Assembly (NCBI RefSeq): GCF_000378185.1
Contig: NZ_KB899392.1
Coordinates: 1 to 64,000 of the forward strand
Direction: 5' to 3'
Source: Salinimonas chungwhensis DSM 16280
GTDB taxonomy: Bacteria; Pseudomonadota; Gammaproteobacteria; Enterobacterales; Alteromonadaceae
DNA: 64,000 nt
The notes below the pieces were generated by a model that was not told the DNA's origin, made no database searches, and was given only the letters and a program-made list of their open reading frames with translations. This document shows, piece after piece, positions 16,706 through 25,085 of this stretch. How positions within the stretch are numbered: position 1 is the stretch's first letter; every line of letters starts with the position of its first letter. Position numbers and translations under genes: made by a program.

Positions 16706-17200
16706 TTAATCGAGATCTTTAATGGGCCAGAGTGCTATATAATCTTCAAATACAGCCAAATCAACATCACTTTCATAGACAGTTTTACCCCGTACTGACA
16801 TTCCATTTTGATGCATTGCCGACTTTTTTCCCTGGTTTAATAACGGGTGCCAGGAAGGCAAGCCTCGTCCTTCATATAGCCGACGATAGCTACAGCTTGG
16901 CGGCATGAAAAAAATGTCTTTGAGATTATCTTTGGTGAGTTTGACACAATCCGGGACCAGTTCGGTACGACGTTCGTACTGACTGCAACTGCATGTTTTG
17001 GTGTTTAACAGTGTACAGACAATATTGGTGTAATGAATTTCCTCTTCAGGTTGGGCAGCATCTGTGCTGATAGCCTCATCAGCGTCGTCATCTTCAATGA
17101 ACTTGTGCAGACAACATTTTGCACAACCATCACATAATGATTCCCACTCCTGCTCGGACATTTCACTTAACGGCTTGGTTTCCCAGAATTTTTCGGTCAT
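16706..17200 (-). CDS. ycgN: UPF0260/YcgN family cysteine-cluster protein
   Basis: 164 residues. The characteristic CDGCAKCCLHK cluster is at about residues 23-33, with further Cys in NIVCTLLNTKTCSCSQYERR and DCVKL and PPSCSYRRLYEGRGLPSWHPL, matching the CxxCxxCC zinc/iron-binding family (UPF0153/YkgJ-like) and E. coli YcgN. Its biochemical role is not established. It overlaps the preceding FAH-hydrolase gene by four bases. The ycgN, ycgM-like, ycgL cluster is shared with E. coli. Confidence 0.87.
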   Translation of the reverse strand: MTEKFWETKPLSEMSEQEWESLCDGCAKCCLHKFIEDDDADEAISTDAAQPEEEIHYTNIVCTLLNTKTCSCSQYERRTELVPDCVKLTKDNLKDIFFMPPSCSYRRLYEGRGLPSWHPLLNQGKKSAMHQNGMSVRGKTVYESDVDLAVFEDYIALWPIKDLD

Positions 17201-17862
17201 ACAGCAACAACATTGGTTTGAATAAGAAAATAGCCATCCAGAGAAGCTTCAACATTATCACCGTGATGTAAGGCAGCAACGCCGCTGGGGGTGCCCGTCA
17301 TTACGATATCTCCGCTTTCAAGGGTAAAGGATTCAGATATTTCTGCTATCAGCGAAATAATGCCGCGTATCATATCTTTTGTGTTGCCCTGTTGTCGAAC
17401 TTCATTATTCACCGACAACGTAAAACTTAACGCCTGCAATGCCGGAATTTGCGAAGCAGGCACAAAGCCTGAGACCGGACAACTGGCATCGAATGCTTTC
17501 GCCCGCTCCCACGGGTGACCCTGCTGCTTAAGTGTTGACTGAATATCGCGTAGTGTAAGGTCAAGGCCCATACCGATGCCCCACAAGCCACCAGAGACCG
17601 TTTCCTCGCTGGCATTGCACAGCCGATCTTTAATCAATACTGCAATTTCCACCTCGTTATGACACTGCCCTCTTTGCGCCGGTATTTTTATCGGCTGCTG
17701 CAGATGACATAAAGCGGTAGTGGGCTTCATAAACAACAAAGCCTGTTCGCTGACTTTGGTATTCATTTCCCTGACGTGATCCAGATAATTCCGGCCTACG
17801 CAGACTACTTTGCCTATGGGCAAGTCTATTGGTAAATCCAGATTATCCAGGTGACGGTACAT
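17197..17862 (-). CDS. ycgM: Fumarylacetoacetate hydrolase family protein (YcgM-like)
   Basis: 221 residues from ATG 17860-17862, chosen because AAAGGA lies 10 bases upstream; the open frame extends 17 codons further into the previous gene but with no better signal. FAH-fold motifs are VGRNYLDHVREM, the metal ligands in HNEVEIAVLI, a GIGMGLDLTLRD block and a closing IVMTGTPSGVAAL. The family hydrolyses C-C bonds of acylpyruvates or decarboxylates oxaloacetate; the short single-domain form resembles E. coli YcgM and human FAHD1. It is translationally coupled to ycgN and preceded by the lytic transglycosylase gene. Confidence 0.85.
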   Translation of the reverse strand: MYRHLDNLDLPIDLPIGKVVCVGRNYLDHVREMNTKVSEQALLFMKPTTALCHLQQPIKIPAQRGQCHNEVEIAVLIKDRLCNASEETVSGGLWGIGMGLDLTLRDIQSTLKQQGHPWERAKAFDASCPVSGFVPASQIPALQALSFTLSVNNEVRQQGNTKDMIRGIISLIAEISESFTLESGDIVMTGTPSGVAALHHGDNVEASLDGYFLIQTNVVAV

Positions 17863-17863
17863 A

Positions 17864-18853
17864 TCAATGTCCTTTTTTGATTCGATCTGAAAGGTAACCC
17901 ACCGAAACGCCAAAATACGTCGACCGATTCCATTTCATAAGCGTGTGAAAATTATTATAGACAAGGTACACCCTGCCATCGAGACCATCAGGCATAATTA
18001 ATGAAGCTTTTATATCTGCCTGCGGCAAATCTGAACCATCATAGCGACGTACTCCCCGGGATTGCCATGTCTGCAACGAATCGAAGGTCTTCAGTCCTGC
18101 ATGCTCACCGATATAGTTTTCATGGAGTGTAACCTGACGTCCCCAGGTATAGTCGCTCTTCCATCCCTCACTATGCAAAAAGTTAGCAATAGAGGCGAAA
18201 ACGTCGGCAGGTGTACCCCAGATATCCTTTTTGCCATCTCCGTTATAATCAACAGCATAGGTCAAAAATGAGGTAGGCATAAACTGGCTCTGGCCCATAG
18301 CGCCGGCCCAGGAACCAACAAACCGGGCTTTTTCGACATGGCCTTCCTCTAATATTTGCAGCGCGGCAAAGAACTGCTTTTTAAATAGTGCTTCCCGCCG
18401 CCCTTCGAAGGCCAGCGAAGCTAATGCTGATAAAACGTCATGCTTACCCTGTATTTTTCCAAAATTGGACTCATTCCCCCACAGCGCAACAATAAATCGA
18501 GGCTGTACGGCATAGTCTCGTCCAATCTTTTCCAGTAACGCCCGGTGCTCATCGAACATTGCTACCGCCTGATCGACTTTCCAATCTGGCACCCGGGTAG
18601 CCAAATAGCTATCGAGGGTGATTTTTTTCTCAGGCTGGTTGTTATCAGCTTTGACTACGGTGGGCCGAAACGTCACCTCTTTTAGCAATTTTTCCAGCCA
18701 GGTCTTGTCATATCCTCTGTCAATCGCTTCTGATTTTAACCCTTTCACATAGTCTTGAAAGGCCGCTTCATTTTTGGGCTGGTCGTCAGCCTGAACATGT
18801 ACGCAGAAAAAAACCATGCAACACAGCATCATGGCGCTGAACACATATCTCAT
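17864..18853 (-). CDS. Lytic murein transglycosylase, MltB-like (SLT_2)
   Basis: A 329-residue periplasmic enzyme that cleaves peptidoglycan to 1,6-anhydro-muropeptides. The signal peptide ends near VQA (22); no lipobox Cys is in the right place, so it is probably soluble, unlike lipoprotein MltB. Catalytic Glu128 lies in ALWGNESNFGK. GSWAGAMGQSQFMPTSFLTYAVDYNGDGKKDIW is the SLT_2 signature, and the protein ends in the usual YFGVSVGYLSDRI. It overlaps ycgL by one base and is followed two bases later by the FAH-hydrolase gene, so it sits inside a tight leftward operon. Confidence 0.88.
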   Translation of the reverse strand: MRYVFSAMMLCCMVFFCVHVQADDQPKNEAAFQDYVKGLKSEAIDRGYDKTWLEKLLKEVTFRPTVVKADNNQPEKKITLDSYLATRVPDWKVDQAVAMFDEHRALLEKIGRDYAVQPRFIVALWGNESNFGKIQGKHDVLSALASLAFEGRREALFKKQFFAALQILEEGHVEKARFVGSWAGAMGQSQFMPTSFLTYAVDYNGDGKKDIWGTPADVFASIANFLHSEGWKSDYTWGRQVTLHENYIGEHAGLKTFDSLQTWQSRGVRRYDGSDLPQADIKASLIMPDGLDGRVYLVYNNFHTLMKWNRSTYFGVSVGYLSDRIKKGH

Positions 18854-19152
18854 CAGAATTTTTTCGCCTCTTCCCGGGGGGACAAACCCAATGAAAGCCG
18901 ATGCTCTACCAGTAAGTCGGTTTCTTTAGGGGGCATTTGCAAGTAATAACCTTTATCGTTAAGCGCATTGACCAATGTTTCTTTGGAGACACGCCCCAAT
19001 GTTTCGCGTTTATGCAGTGGCAATAGCATAGCCAGTTCTGGCTTGCCGAATTGGTGCATTAATTGGTCAGGAACATCGTCGAAATTATCTTTTTCAGGAA
19101 GGTACAGGTACATACCTTCTTTTTTGTTTGTTTTATAAACTGCGCAAAGCAT
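18853..19152 (-). CDS. ycgL: YcgL domain protein
   Basis: 99 residues. The N-terminal [18 protein letters not shown] followed by F-x-x-VP-x-x-L-x-x-x-FG-x-P matches the small YcgL domain (alpha/beta fold, E. coli YcgL about 108 residues). The C-terminal half with KGYYLQMPP also fits. Function is not established. It lies three bases after rnd and overlaps the transglycosylase gene, an rnd-ycgL linkage common in gammaproteobacteria. Confidence 0.88.
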   Translation of the reverse strand: MLCAVYKTNKKEGMYLYLPEKDNFDDVPDQLMHQFGKPELAMLLPLHKRETLGRVSKETLVNALNDKGYYLQMPPKETDLLVEHRLSLGLSPREEAKKF

Positions 19153-19155
19153 AAG

Positions 19156-20313
19156 TTAACTCTTTTCAACTGGGCCGAGAATTTTATCCAGATATGAAGC
19201 AAACAGAGGCGCACGCCAACCCGTTAACAAATCTGGTAGCAAGCCCTGAACCCGAGTCTCATCAATATCAAACCAATACCATTTTAGCACCTGGTTGAGC
19301 TGTTTTTTAGAGGCGATAACCTCCACCGGCACATTCTGGTTCCGGGCAATGTCATCGGCTGCCTGTTTTAGCAGCGCCAGGTTTTTTTTATAACCCGGAA
19401 AATCCACCAGTCTTGATGGACTTGGCACGCGTTTTTCAGCAGGTAAATCACGAAATTCTTCCCTCGCTTTATTCACTATCTCAAGAATAACTTCACCAAA
19501 ACGGCGCATGGTAGGCCCAATCATTCCCGTCACATGACTAAGTGAATTCCTGTTATCGGGAAGTCGCATAGCAATTTCATACATAATTGATTCTTTTAGT
19601 ACGAAGTTTATAGCCAAATCTTTTTCGCGGGCCATGCCTAAACGCCATGCTGCGAGGTGTTGCAACACCGTCAACTGTTCAGTATTTAACCGCCAATTAT
19701 TTTTAATTAACAGGTAAGCATATTCAGGCGGCATGCTGGCCGCTTTTTTTGCCACCAGGGTATTCATCTCATCAAATACCCAACCAAGTTTACCAAGTTC
19801 AGTAATCTGCTTATTTATCGTTTCGTACACTGGTAGCAGATACAAAACATCGTTTGCCGCATAGTGAAGCTGTTTTTCACTTAAGGGCCTGGCCAGCCAG
19901 TCAGTCCGGGACTCGCCTTTATCCAGTACCACGCCGCTTAGAATTTCAACCAGACGGGCGTAGCCTAATGAAGGCCCAATATTTAACAATGCCGCAGCAA
20001 ATTGTGTGTCAAAAACGGGCGTGGGAACGGTACTAAAAGCATTGAGAAAGGTTTCCAGGTCTTCTGAACAAGAATGCAGGACTTTCACCACGTCAGGATT
20101 TTCCATTAGCGTGATAAATGGTTGCATATCACTTATCTGGAGCGGATCAATTAACACCAGTTGCTCGCCATCGTATAACTGCAACAAACCTAGCCGGGGC
20201 GTAAGGGTGCGGGTTCGCACAAATTCAGTATCCAGCGCGATGGCAGCATGACTGGCTGCCATCGCGCAGACATTGCGTAGTTGTTCACTGGTTGTTATGA
20301 GTTGATATTTCAT
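19156..20313 (-). CDS. rnd: Ribonuclease D
   Basis: A 385-residue 3'-5' exoribonuclease for tRNA and small-RNA 3' maturation. The DEDD exonuclease domain is clear: IALDTEFVRTRT (Asp28 and Glu30), VLHSCSEDLETF, and YAANDVLYLLPVYE near 170-183 (DEDDy). An HRDC domain follows at about 205-285 with LAAWRLGMAREKDLAINFVL, then the usual C-terminal helical part. The length is close to E. coli Rnd (375). A terminator separates it from fadD upstream, so it has its own promoter or depends on readthrough. Confidence 0.93.
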   Translation of the reverse strand: MKYQLITTSEQLRNVCAMAASHAAIALDTEFVRTRTLTPRLGLLQLYDGEQLVLIDPLQISDMQPFITLMENPDVVKVLHSCSEDLETFLNAFSTVPTPVFDTQFAAALLNIGPSLGYARLVEILSGVVLDKGESRTDWLARPLSEKQLHYAANDVLYLLPVYETINKQITELGKLGWVFDEMNTLVAKKAASMPPEYAYLLIKNNWRLNTEQLTVLQHLAAWRLGMAREKDLAINFVLKESIMYEIAMRLPDNRNSLSHVTGMIGPTMRRFGEVILEIVNKAREEFRDLPAEKRVPSPSRLVDFPGYKKNLALLKQAADDIARNQNVPVEVIASKKQLNQVLKWYWFDIDETRVQGLLPDLLTGWRAPLFASYLDKILGPVEKS

Positions 20314-20317
20314 ATTC

Positions 20318-20347
20318 CAAAAAAACAGCCGGCAAATGCCGGCTGTC
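20318..20347 (-). terminator. Rho-independent terminator after fadD
   Basis: On the minus strand GACAGCCGGC and GCCGGCTGT form a near-perfect stem with a four-base loop, followed by seven T. It begins about 50 bases after the fadD stop and ends five bases before the rnd start. Confidence 0.8.
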
Positions 20348-20398
20348 CCTTAATCTGTAGGTTGACACCATAATGATGCAACGTAAGTTGGTCGCAAA

Positions 20399-22051
20399 TT
20401 AGTCGCGCAGCTCCCGCCGCAGGATCTTGCCCACATTTGTCTTGGGTAGCTCTTCTTTGAAAACCACATGCTTAGGCACTTTATAGCCAGTTAAGTGGGC
20501 CCGGCAATGCTTAATCACATCTTCTTCCGTTAACGACTCATCGTTTCTGACCACATAAAGTTTAACCACTTCACCACTAACTTCGTGGCTTTCTCCAATC
20601 GCAGCGGCCTCTACAATTTTATCATGCATGGCGGCCACTTCCTCAATTTCATTGGGAAACACGTTAAAGCCGGAAACCAGAATCATATCTTTTTTCCGAT
20701 CAACAATATAGAAGTAACCCTCTTTATCTACCTCAGCAATATCCCCGGTAGCAAGCCAGCCATCTTTAAGAATTTCAGCTGTGGCCTCGTCCCGGTTCAG
20801 GTAACCCCGCATAACCTGCGGGCCTTTCACCCATAGTTCGCCAGGTTCACCCTCACCCACTTCATTGCCATCATCATCCAGCAATTTAATCTCGGTGGAT
20901 GGCACGGGTAAACCAATGCTTCCTTTATATTCACTGATTTGTGGCGGTGTTACCGCAACTACCGGGGAGCATTCAGTCAAACCATACCCTTCCAGTAGAA
21001 CTGTATTAGTAACTTTCTGCCACTTTTCGGCCACCGGACGTTGAACTGCCATGCCCCCGCCCAAGCCAAACTTGAAATGAGAAAAGTCTAATTCACTGAA
21101 TCCGGGAGTATTTAACAAACCGTTGAACAAGGTATTTACGCCAGGCAAGATCGCGAAAGGATATTTGTCTAACTCTTTGACAAACCCGTTCATATCGCGC
21201 GGATTGGTAATCAACAGGTTGGGACAGCCATATTTAAGAAATAGTAAGCCGTTAGCCAGCAGAGCGAAGATATGATAAAGCGGCAATGCTGTGACCACCA
21301 AATCTTTGCCTTTATCAATTACCGTCTCAAGAATACCTGAAACCTGCTCAAGGTTGGCTATCATATTGCGATGGGTCAGCATTGCGCCCTTAGATACGCC
21401 TGTGGTGCCGCCGGTGTACTGCAAAAACGCCAGGTCCTCGCCACTGATTTGGGGGCGCGTAAAGGTTTGACTTTCACCCTTTTTCAACGCGGCTCTAAAT
21501 GGCACCGCCTCAGGCAATTGATAAGACGGCACCATTTTTTTGACATATTTAACCGCAAAATTGACTACCCACCGTTTCGGGGCCGGATGCATATCTCCCA
21601 GTGAGGTCAATAAAACCTGCTCAACCGGTGTATCTTTGACTACTTGCTCCAGTGTACAGGCAAAGTTTTCAACTATTACAATAGCCTTAGCATTGGCATC
21701 GGTTAACTGATGCTTTAGCTCGCGGGCGGTATACAAAGGATTAACATTTACTACCACCATTCCGGCACGCAAGATACCAAACATGGCTATCGGATACTGA
21801 AGCAAATTGGGCATCATAATCGCAACCGCATCGCCTCGTTTCAGCCCGCTGTTTTGCAGATAGGCTGCAAATTGCTTTGTCTGAGCATCAAGTTCACTGA
21901 AGCTCATTTTATGGCCCATGTTTATATAGGCTGTATTGTCACCATACTCTGAAATAGATTGTTCGAAAATGTCGACAACTGATGAATAGCGGTCCGGATC
22001 GATGTCTGCAGAGACCCGTGGGTCATAATGCTCAAGCCAGGTTTTCTCCAC
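20399..22051 (-). CDS. fadD: Long-chain fatty acid--CoA ligase
   Basis: A 550-residue adenylate-forming enzyme that activates fatty acids to acyl-CoA at the inner membrane for beta-oxidation. The P-loop [14 protein letters not shown] lies near 212-225, [11 protein letters not shown] near 353-363, the hinge [28 protein letters not shown] near 428-455 and the catalytic Lys in [14 protein letters not shown] at the C-terminus. The length is near E. coli FadD (561). The neighbourhood with rnd on one side and the slp-like, tsaB and yoaA genes on the other reproduces the E. coli order, which supports the symbol. Confidence 0.93.
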   Translation of the reverse strand: MEKTWLEHYDPRVSADIDPDRYSSVVDIFEQSISEYGDNTAYINMGHKMSFSELDAQTKQFAAYLQNSGLKRGDAVAIMMPNLLQYPIAMFGILRAGMVVVNVNPLYTARELKHQLTDANAKAIVIVENFACTLEQVVKDTPVEQVLLTSLGDMHPAPKRWVVNFAVKYVKKMVPSYQLPEAVPFRAALKKGESQTFTRPQISGEDLAFLQYTGGTTGVSKGAMLTHRNMIANLEQVSGILETVIDKGKDLVVTALPLYHIFALLANGLLFLKYGCPNLLITNPRDMNGFVKELDKYPFAILPGVNTLFNGLLNTPGFSELDFSHFKFGLGGGMAVQRPVAEKWQKVTNTVLLEGYGLTECSPVVAVTPPQISEYKGSIGLPVPSTEIKLLDDDGNEVGEGEPGELWVKGPQVMRGYLNRDEATAEILKDGWLATGDIAEVDKEGYFYIVDRKKDMILVSGFNVFPNEIEEVAAMHDKIVEAAAIGESHEVSGEVVKLYVVRNDESLTEEDVIKHCRAHLTGYKVPKHVVFKEELPKTNVGKILRRELRD

Positions 22052-22171
22052 AAAACCTCCTACTTATTATTCTTTTACCTTTAGCCCAGCCCGCACCGTA
22101 TAAGAAATGCGCAACTGGTCAGATTACTTGGCTATAGTAGCGGAAGCGAACGTAAAGATAAATGACCGCGT

Positions 22172-23011
22172 TTACAATTGTTCAACAAAATGACGGATAG
22201 CAGCACCTACTTCATCTGGTTTTTCCATGTGAATATGGTGCCCGCCTGCAAATTGTAGACACGAGGCATTAACAAACCAGTCCTGCCGTTGACTGAAAAC
22301 TTTATCGACAGTTTTAAAACTATCAGAGGCAGCAATAAACAACACTGGACAGCGAATATTTTCCATCAGCGCCTGTGCTTGCCCTTCGGTCAGCCTTAGC
22401 GAGGATTTTGTGCGTAATTTGGGATCGCTGGCCCAGAAATAATGGCCGCCGGCATCCTGAGTCAGATTTCTACGAAGGATCATGCGCGCATGCTCTGCGC
22501 TGATGTCACTGACTTCACATCTGGCCGCTATCGCTTTTTCCAAATCCACCACCCGAAGTCGGTTTCTGGTTTTACGCCAGCGACTTTCCACTGACTCTCG
22601 AATCTGGGCCGCTGAAGTAGATTCAGGCTCAGTAAGCGGACCACAGGCGTCAATGCTGATGACCCCCCTGACACTTTCTGGAAATACTGCTGCGTAGAGC
22701 GAGGCAAGAATCCCCCCTAAAGAATGGCCCATCAGGATAACTGAATCAAAAGCTTGCTCCTGAATAAAAGCGTGAAGATCCTGAATATAATCGAGCAGGT
22801 TGTAATGCGTCCCGTGGGGTCGATGTGTGGCACCTCCATGGCCAGCTAAGTCCAGTGCAATATAACGATAATTGTGCACATAAGGCGCCAGACCTTCCAT
22901 ACTTGCCGCATTGTCAAGAAAGCCATGTAAACCAATGACGACTTCTCCACTGCCCTGATTGTCTAAAGCGGTCATGGTTACCGGACCAGCTCGAAACTCA
23001 GTTTGTAGCAT
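22172..23011 (-). CDS. Alpha/beta-fold hydrolase
   Basis: 279 residues with a complete hydrolase layout: oxyanion segment GLHGFLDN (27-34), nucleophile elbow GHSLGG (Ser97), and a C-terminal AGGHHIHMEKPDEV with the catalytic His near 258. Asp in FIAASDSFKT near 229 is a candidate acid. It has no signal peptide, so it is cytoplasmic. It belongs with the broad esterase/epoxide-hydrolase-like group; the substrate is unknown. It is inserted between the fadD and slp-like genes, which are neighbours in E. coli, and may be co-expressed with fadD (120-base gap). Confidence 0.8.
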   Translation of the reverse strand: MLQTEFRAGPVTMTALDNQGSGEVVIGLHGFLDNAASMEGLAPYVHNYRYIALDLAGHGGATHRPHGTHYNLLDYIQDLHAFIQEQAFDSVILMGHSLGGILASLYAAVFPESVRGVISIDACGPLTEPESTSAAQIRESVESRWRKTRNRLRVVDLEKAIAARCEVSDISAEHARMILRRNLTQDAGGHYFWASDPKLRTKSSLRLTEGQAQALMENIRCPVLFIAASDSFKTVDKVFSQRQDWFVNASCLQFAGGHHIHMEKPDEVGAAIRHFVEQL

Positions 23012-23034
23012 AAACTATCCTATCTTGATGTGCA

Positions 23035-23075
23035 TAAAACGGCAGCACCTTGCCGTTGAAGCGGCAAGGTGCTGC
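23035..23075 (-). terminator. Strong terminator hairpin after the slp-like gene
   Basis: GCAGCACCTTGCCG (23042-23055) is perfectly inverted at 23062-23075 around a six-base loop; on the minus strand it is followed by GTTTTAT. It ends the slp-like transcript 20 bases after the stop codon. Confidence 0.75.
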
Positions 23076-23096
23076 ATGTCTCAGGCAATATTTTGC

Positions 23097-23813
23097 CTAC
23101 CTTTCTTCACGCTGTTCGCCCCCTCGGACCGGCACGGCTCGCGTTCTTTTTTCACTCCGGATTTTCCGTGTCGGCGCAACTGCAGATGGCTTCAAAGGGG
23201 ATCCATCTACGCGGCGACGATTAGGATCCCGGCTTTCAATCACCCGAATTCGTGAACCGGGGAACCCCCATGCCGGGCCAAATTGCCAACTGTTAAAAGG
23301 CGCATAACGATAATAAAAAGGCGAATACCAACCCATTCCATAATGAAAATACATCGGCGAAATGTCATACGTAGAGGTTTCCCGCCACAGATGGTAGCCG
23401 GTGGCTTTTATAAGCGGATAAGTATACGGCTGCTCTCCCACCATGCCCGCAACTGGCTCGCCCAACTCCCCTACGAAAGTCACAGTTCGGCCTTCCTCAA
23501 ACACAATGGGATCAACAAAACCATCCAGTTGGGCTTTAAAACGGCCCACGGTCGAGTCTGATGTGTTAGGTTTCCCGTAACTGACCAGCGGAAAATGCGC
23601 AACTTCCACCAGCGTTTTCTGAGGCTTGTTCTCAACATTGACAATAATTCCTCCCCAGCGAGCCATACTGCCTGCAGCTTCAGCACCCTGTGTCGCCGCC
23701 CCTTTATAACTGACCAGCGCTTTTTCATCAGCAACTTCAATATCATCAGGAACGATAGCGCAGCTGACTGTAAGAAAAATCAGCGAAAGCACGATACATA
23801 TTCGTGTAAACAT
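23097..23813 (-). CDS. Slp-family outer-membrane lipoprotein (YeaY-like)
   Basis: 238 residues. The signal sequence ends in LTVSC with the lipid-modified Cys at 18. It continues as the Slp domain: RWGGIIVNVENKPQKTLVEVAHFPL, DSTVGRFKAQLDGFVDPIVFEEGRTVTFVGEL and ATGYHLWRE, all typical of starvation lipoprotein Slp and its paralogue YeaY. The tail from about 175 is rich in aromatic residues (a Tyr/Phe/Trp patch) and then Arg/Pro, longer than in E. coli. The position between fadD and tsaB matches yeaY. It is likely attached to the outer membrane; its role is not settled. Confidence 0.85.
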   Translation of the reverse strand: MFTRICIVLSLIFLTVSCAIVPDDIEVADEKALVSYKGAATQGAEAAGSMARWGGIIVNVENKPQKTLVEVAHFPLVSYGKPNTSDSTVGRFKAQLDGFVDPIVFEEGRTVTFVGELGEPVAGMVGEQPYTYPLIKATGYHLWRETSTYDISPMYFHYGMGWYSPFYYRYAPFNSWQFGPAWGFPGSRIRVIESRDPNRRRVDGSPLKPSAVAPTRKIRSEKRTRAVPVRGGEQREER

Positions 23814-23899
23814 AACCCACCTTTTTTAACGCGTAATAACCCATACGGTATTATCTTACAGGCGGATGAACAAAAGCTGAATAAATAAGACTGACTTGC

Positions 23900-24205
23900 T
23901 CAAGCGTAAAGATCAACGCCCATCATATCGCGTATCGCGTCGCGTTTTTGCTCTCTTTCCAGACTCATATATTCAGTTACAGCAAGCTGGGCTTTGCCCT
24001 GTGGCTGATCATATATCGCGTCAGAATGAAATTGGTGTGCTTTGTTGAGGGTATCCGTAGAAGGCGCCAGTCTTGAGAAAGTAGCGGCATTAATGGTTTG
24101 TGAGGGGCGAGTATTCCTTTCCTGGTCCTGTTTAACGGGCTCAGGCTTAGTCGTCTGTGACCGGTCATACTGCCGGGCTATGGCTAATGAAGAATGAATT
24201 TCCAT
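23900..24205 (-). CDS. Small conserved hypothetical protein
   Basis: 101 residues, no signal peptide, Gln/Thr/Pro-rich and probably disordered in the first 60 residues. It ends in a helical, conserved-looking block, TEYMSLEREQKRDAIRDMMG then VDLYA. I recall this C-terminal pattern (Leu-Glu-Arg-Glu ... Gly-Ile/Val-Asp-Leu/Val-Tyr-Ala) in short uncharacterised Alteromonadales/Shewanella proteins but cannot name a family or role. It lies between the slp-like and tsaB genes, co-oriented. Confidence 0.6.
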   Translation of the reverse strand: MEIHSSLAIARQYDRSQTTKPEPVKQDQERNTRPSQTINAATFSRLAPSTDTLNKAHQFHSDAIYDQPQGKAQLAVTEYMSLEREQKRDAIRDMMGVDLYA

Positions 24206-24390
24206 GGGTGTATTTACTGCGAATACTATGCCTTTGAAAGATGATTATATCAGTGTTAATTTTGAGCACAGCGTGATTCCTTTCACGTTGCCAGCTACTA
24301 ACGTACAAATTACGTGAATGTGCTCGTTTAAAACATCTGAATTCTGACCACTGCAAAAATTGTACCTTTTTTTACTTTACAAGGTAAGCG

Positions 24391-25074
24391 TCACTCCCTG
24401 CCTGGTAATTTTTTCCAGGTAACTTTATCGCGCAAGTATACTGGCATGACCGACATAGCTTCTACCCCTTCGCCGGCCGCAATTTTCGGTTGCGCCAGTG
24501 CTAACATATACCGCGCGTGAGGATACAGAATATCTGTATTGGTGGCATTGTGACGCGCCTGTTGAAGCGGTTCAAAAGCCTGCCACCCGGTACCTGCCGT
24601 CTGATAATTGATAGCAGGAAGCTGTGCGACAGCATCATCAGGGCTGCACACGACTTCCTCACTGTCAGCAAGAGCCAGCCCCTGGTGATTAACAAACTGC
24701 CCCAGATACACTTCGCTCATGCGGGCATCAATTGCGCTGACGACTCTCTGCGCCCCGGTGGTCGCTATGGCCTGCTGAGCCATAGCCGCCAGCGTACTCA
24801 CGCCCACCACCGGCAACTGTGCACCGTATGCCAGGCCCTGTACCATTCCGGTGGCAATTCTCACGCCGGTAAAGCTTCCCGGCCCATGACCGAATACCAA
24901 CGCATCAAGCTGTTGCAGGGACACACCCGCGTCCGCTAACACAGCCTTAACCAGAGGCAGCAATTTCTGGCTATGTTGTTGCGGACAAATTTCAAATTGA
25001 TCACTGATTTCATCATTAACCTGTAAGGCAACTGACAGTGCTTCGGTGGCTGTATCAATAGCAAGTACTTTCAT
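24391..25074 (-). CDS. tsaB: tRNA t6A biosynthesis protein TsaB
   Basis: A 227-residue, catalytically inactive ASKHA-fold partner of TsaD needed for threonylcarbamoyl-adenosine at tRNA position 37. The N-terminus VLAIDTATEALSVAL, the block GHGPGSFTGVRIATGMVQGLAYG (about 62-85) and SAIDARMSEVYLG are diagnostic. The length matches E. coli TsaB (231). The gene lies 11 bases after the yoaA-type helicase gene, the same order as in E. coli. It is essential in most bacteria, so this block is core genome. Confidence 0.93.
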   Translation of the reverse strand: MKVLAIDTATEALSVALQVNDEISDQFEICPQQHSQKLLPLVKAVLADAGVSLQQLDALVFGHGPGSFTGVRIATGMVQGLAYGAQLPVVGVSTLAAMAQQAIATTGAQRVVSAIDARMSEVYLGQFVNHQGLALADSEEVVCSPDDAVAQLPAINYQTAGTGWQAFEPLQQARHNATNTDILYPHARYMLALAQPKIAAGEGVEAMSVMPVYLRDKVTWKKLPGRE

Positions 25075-25085
25075 TATTTTCGCTT

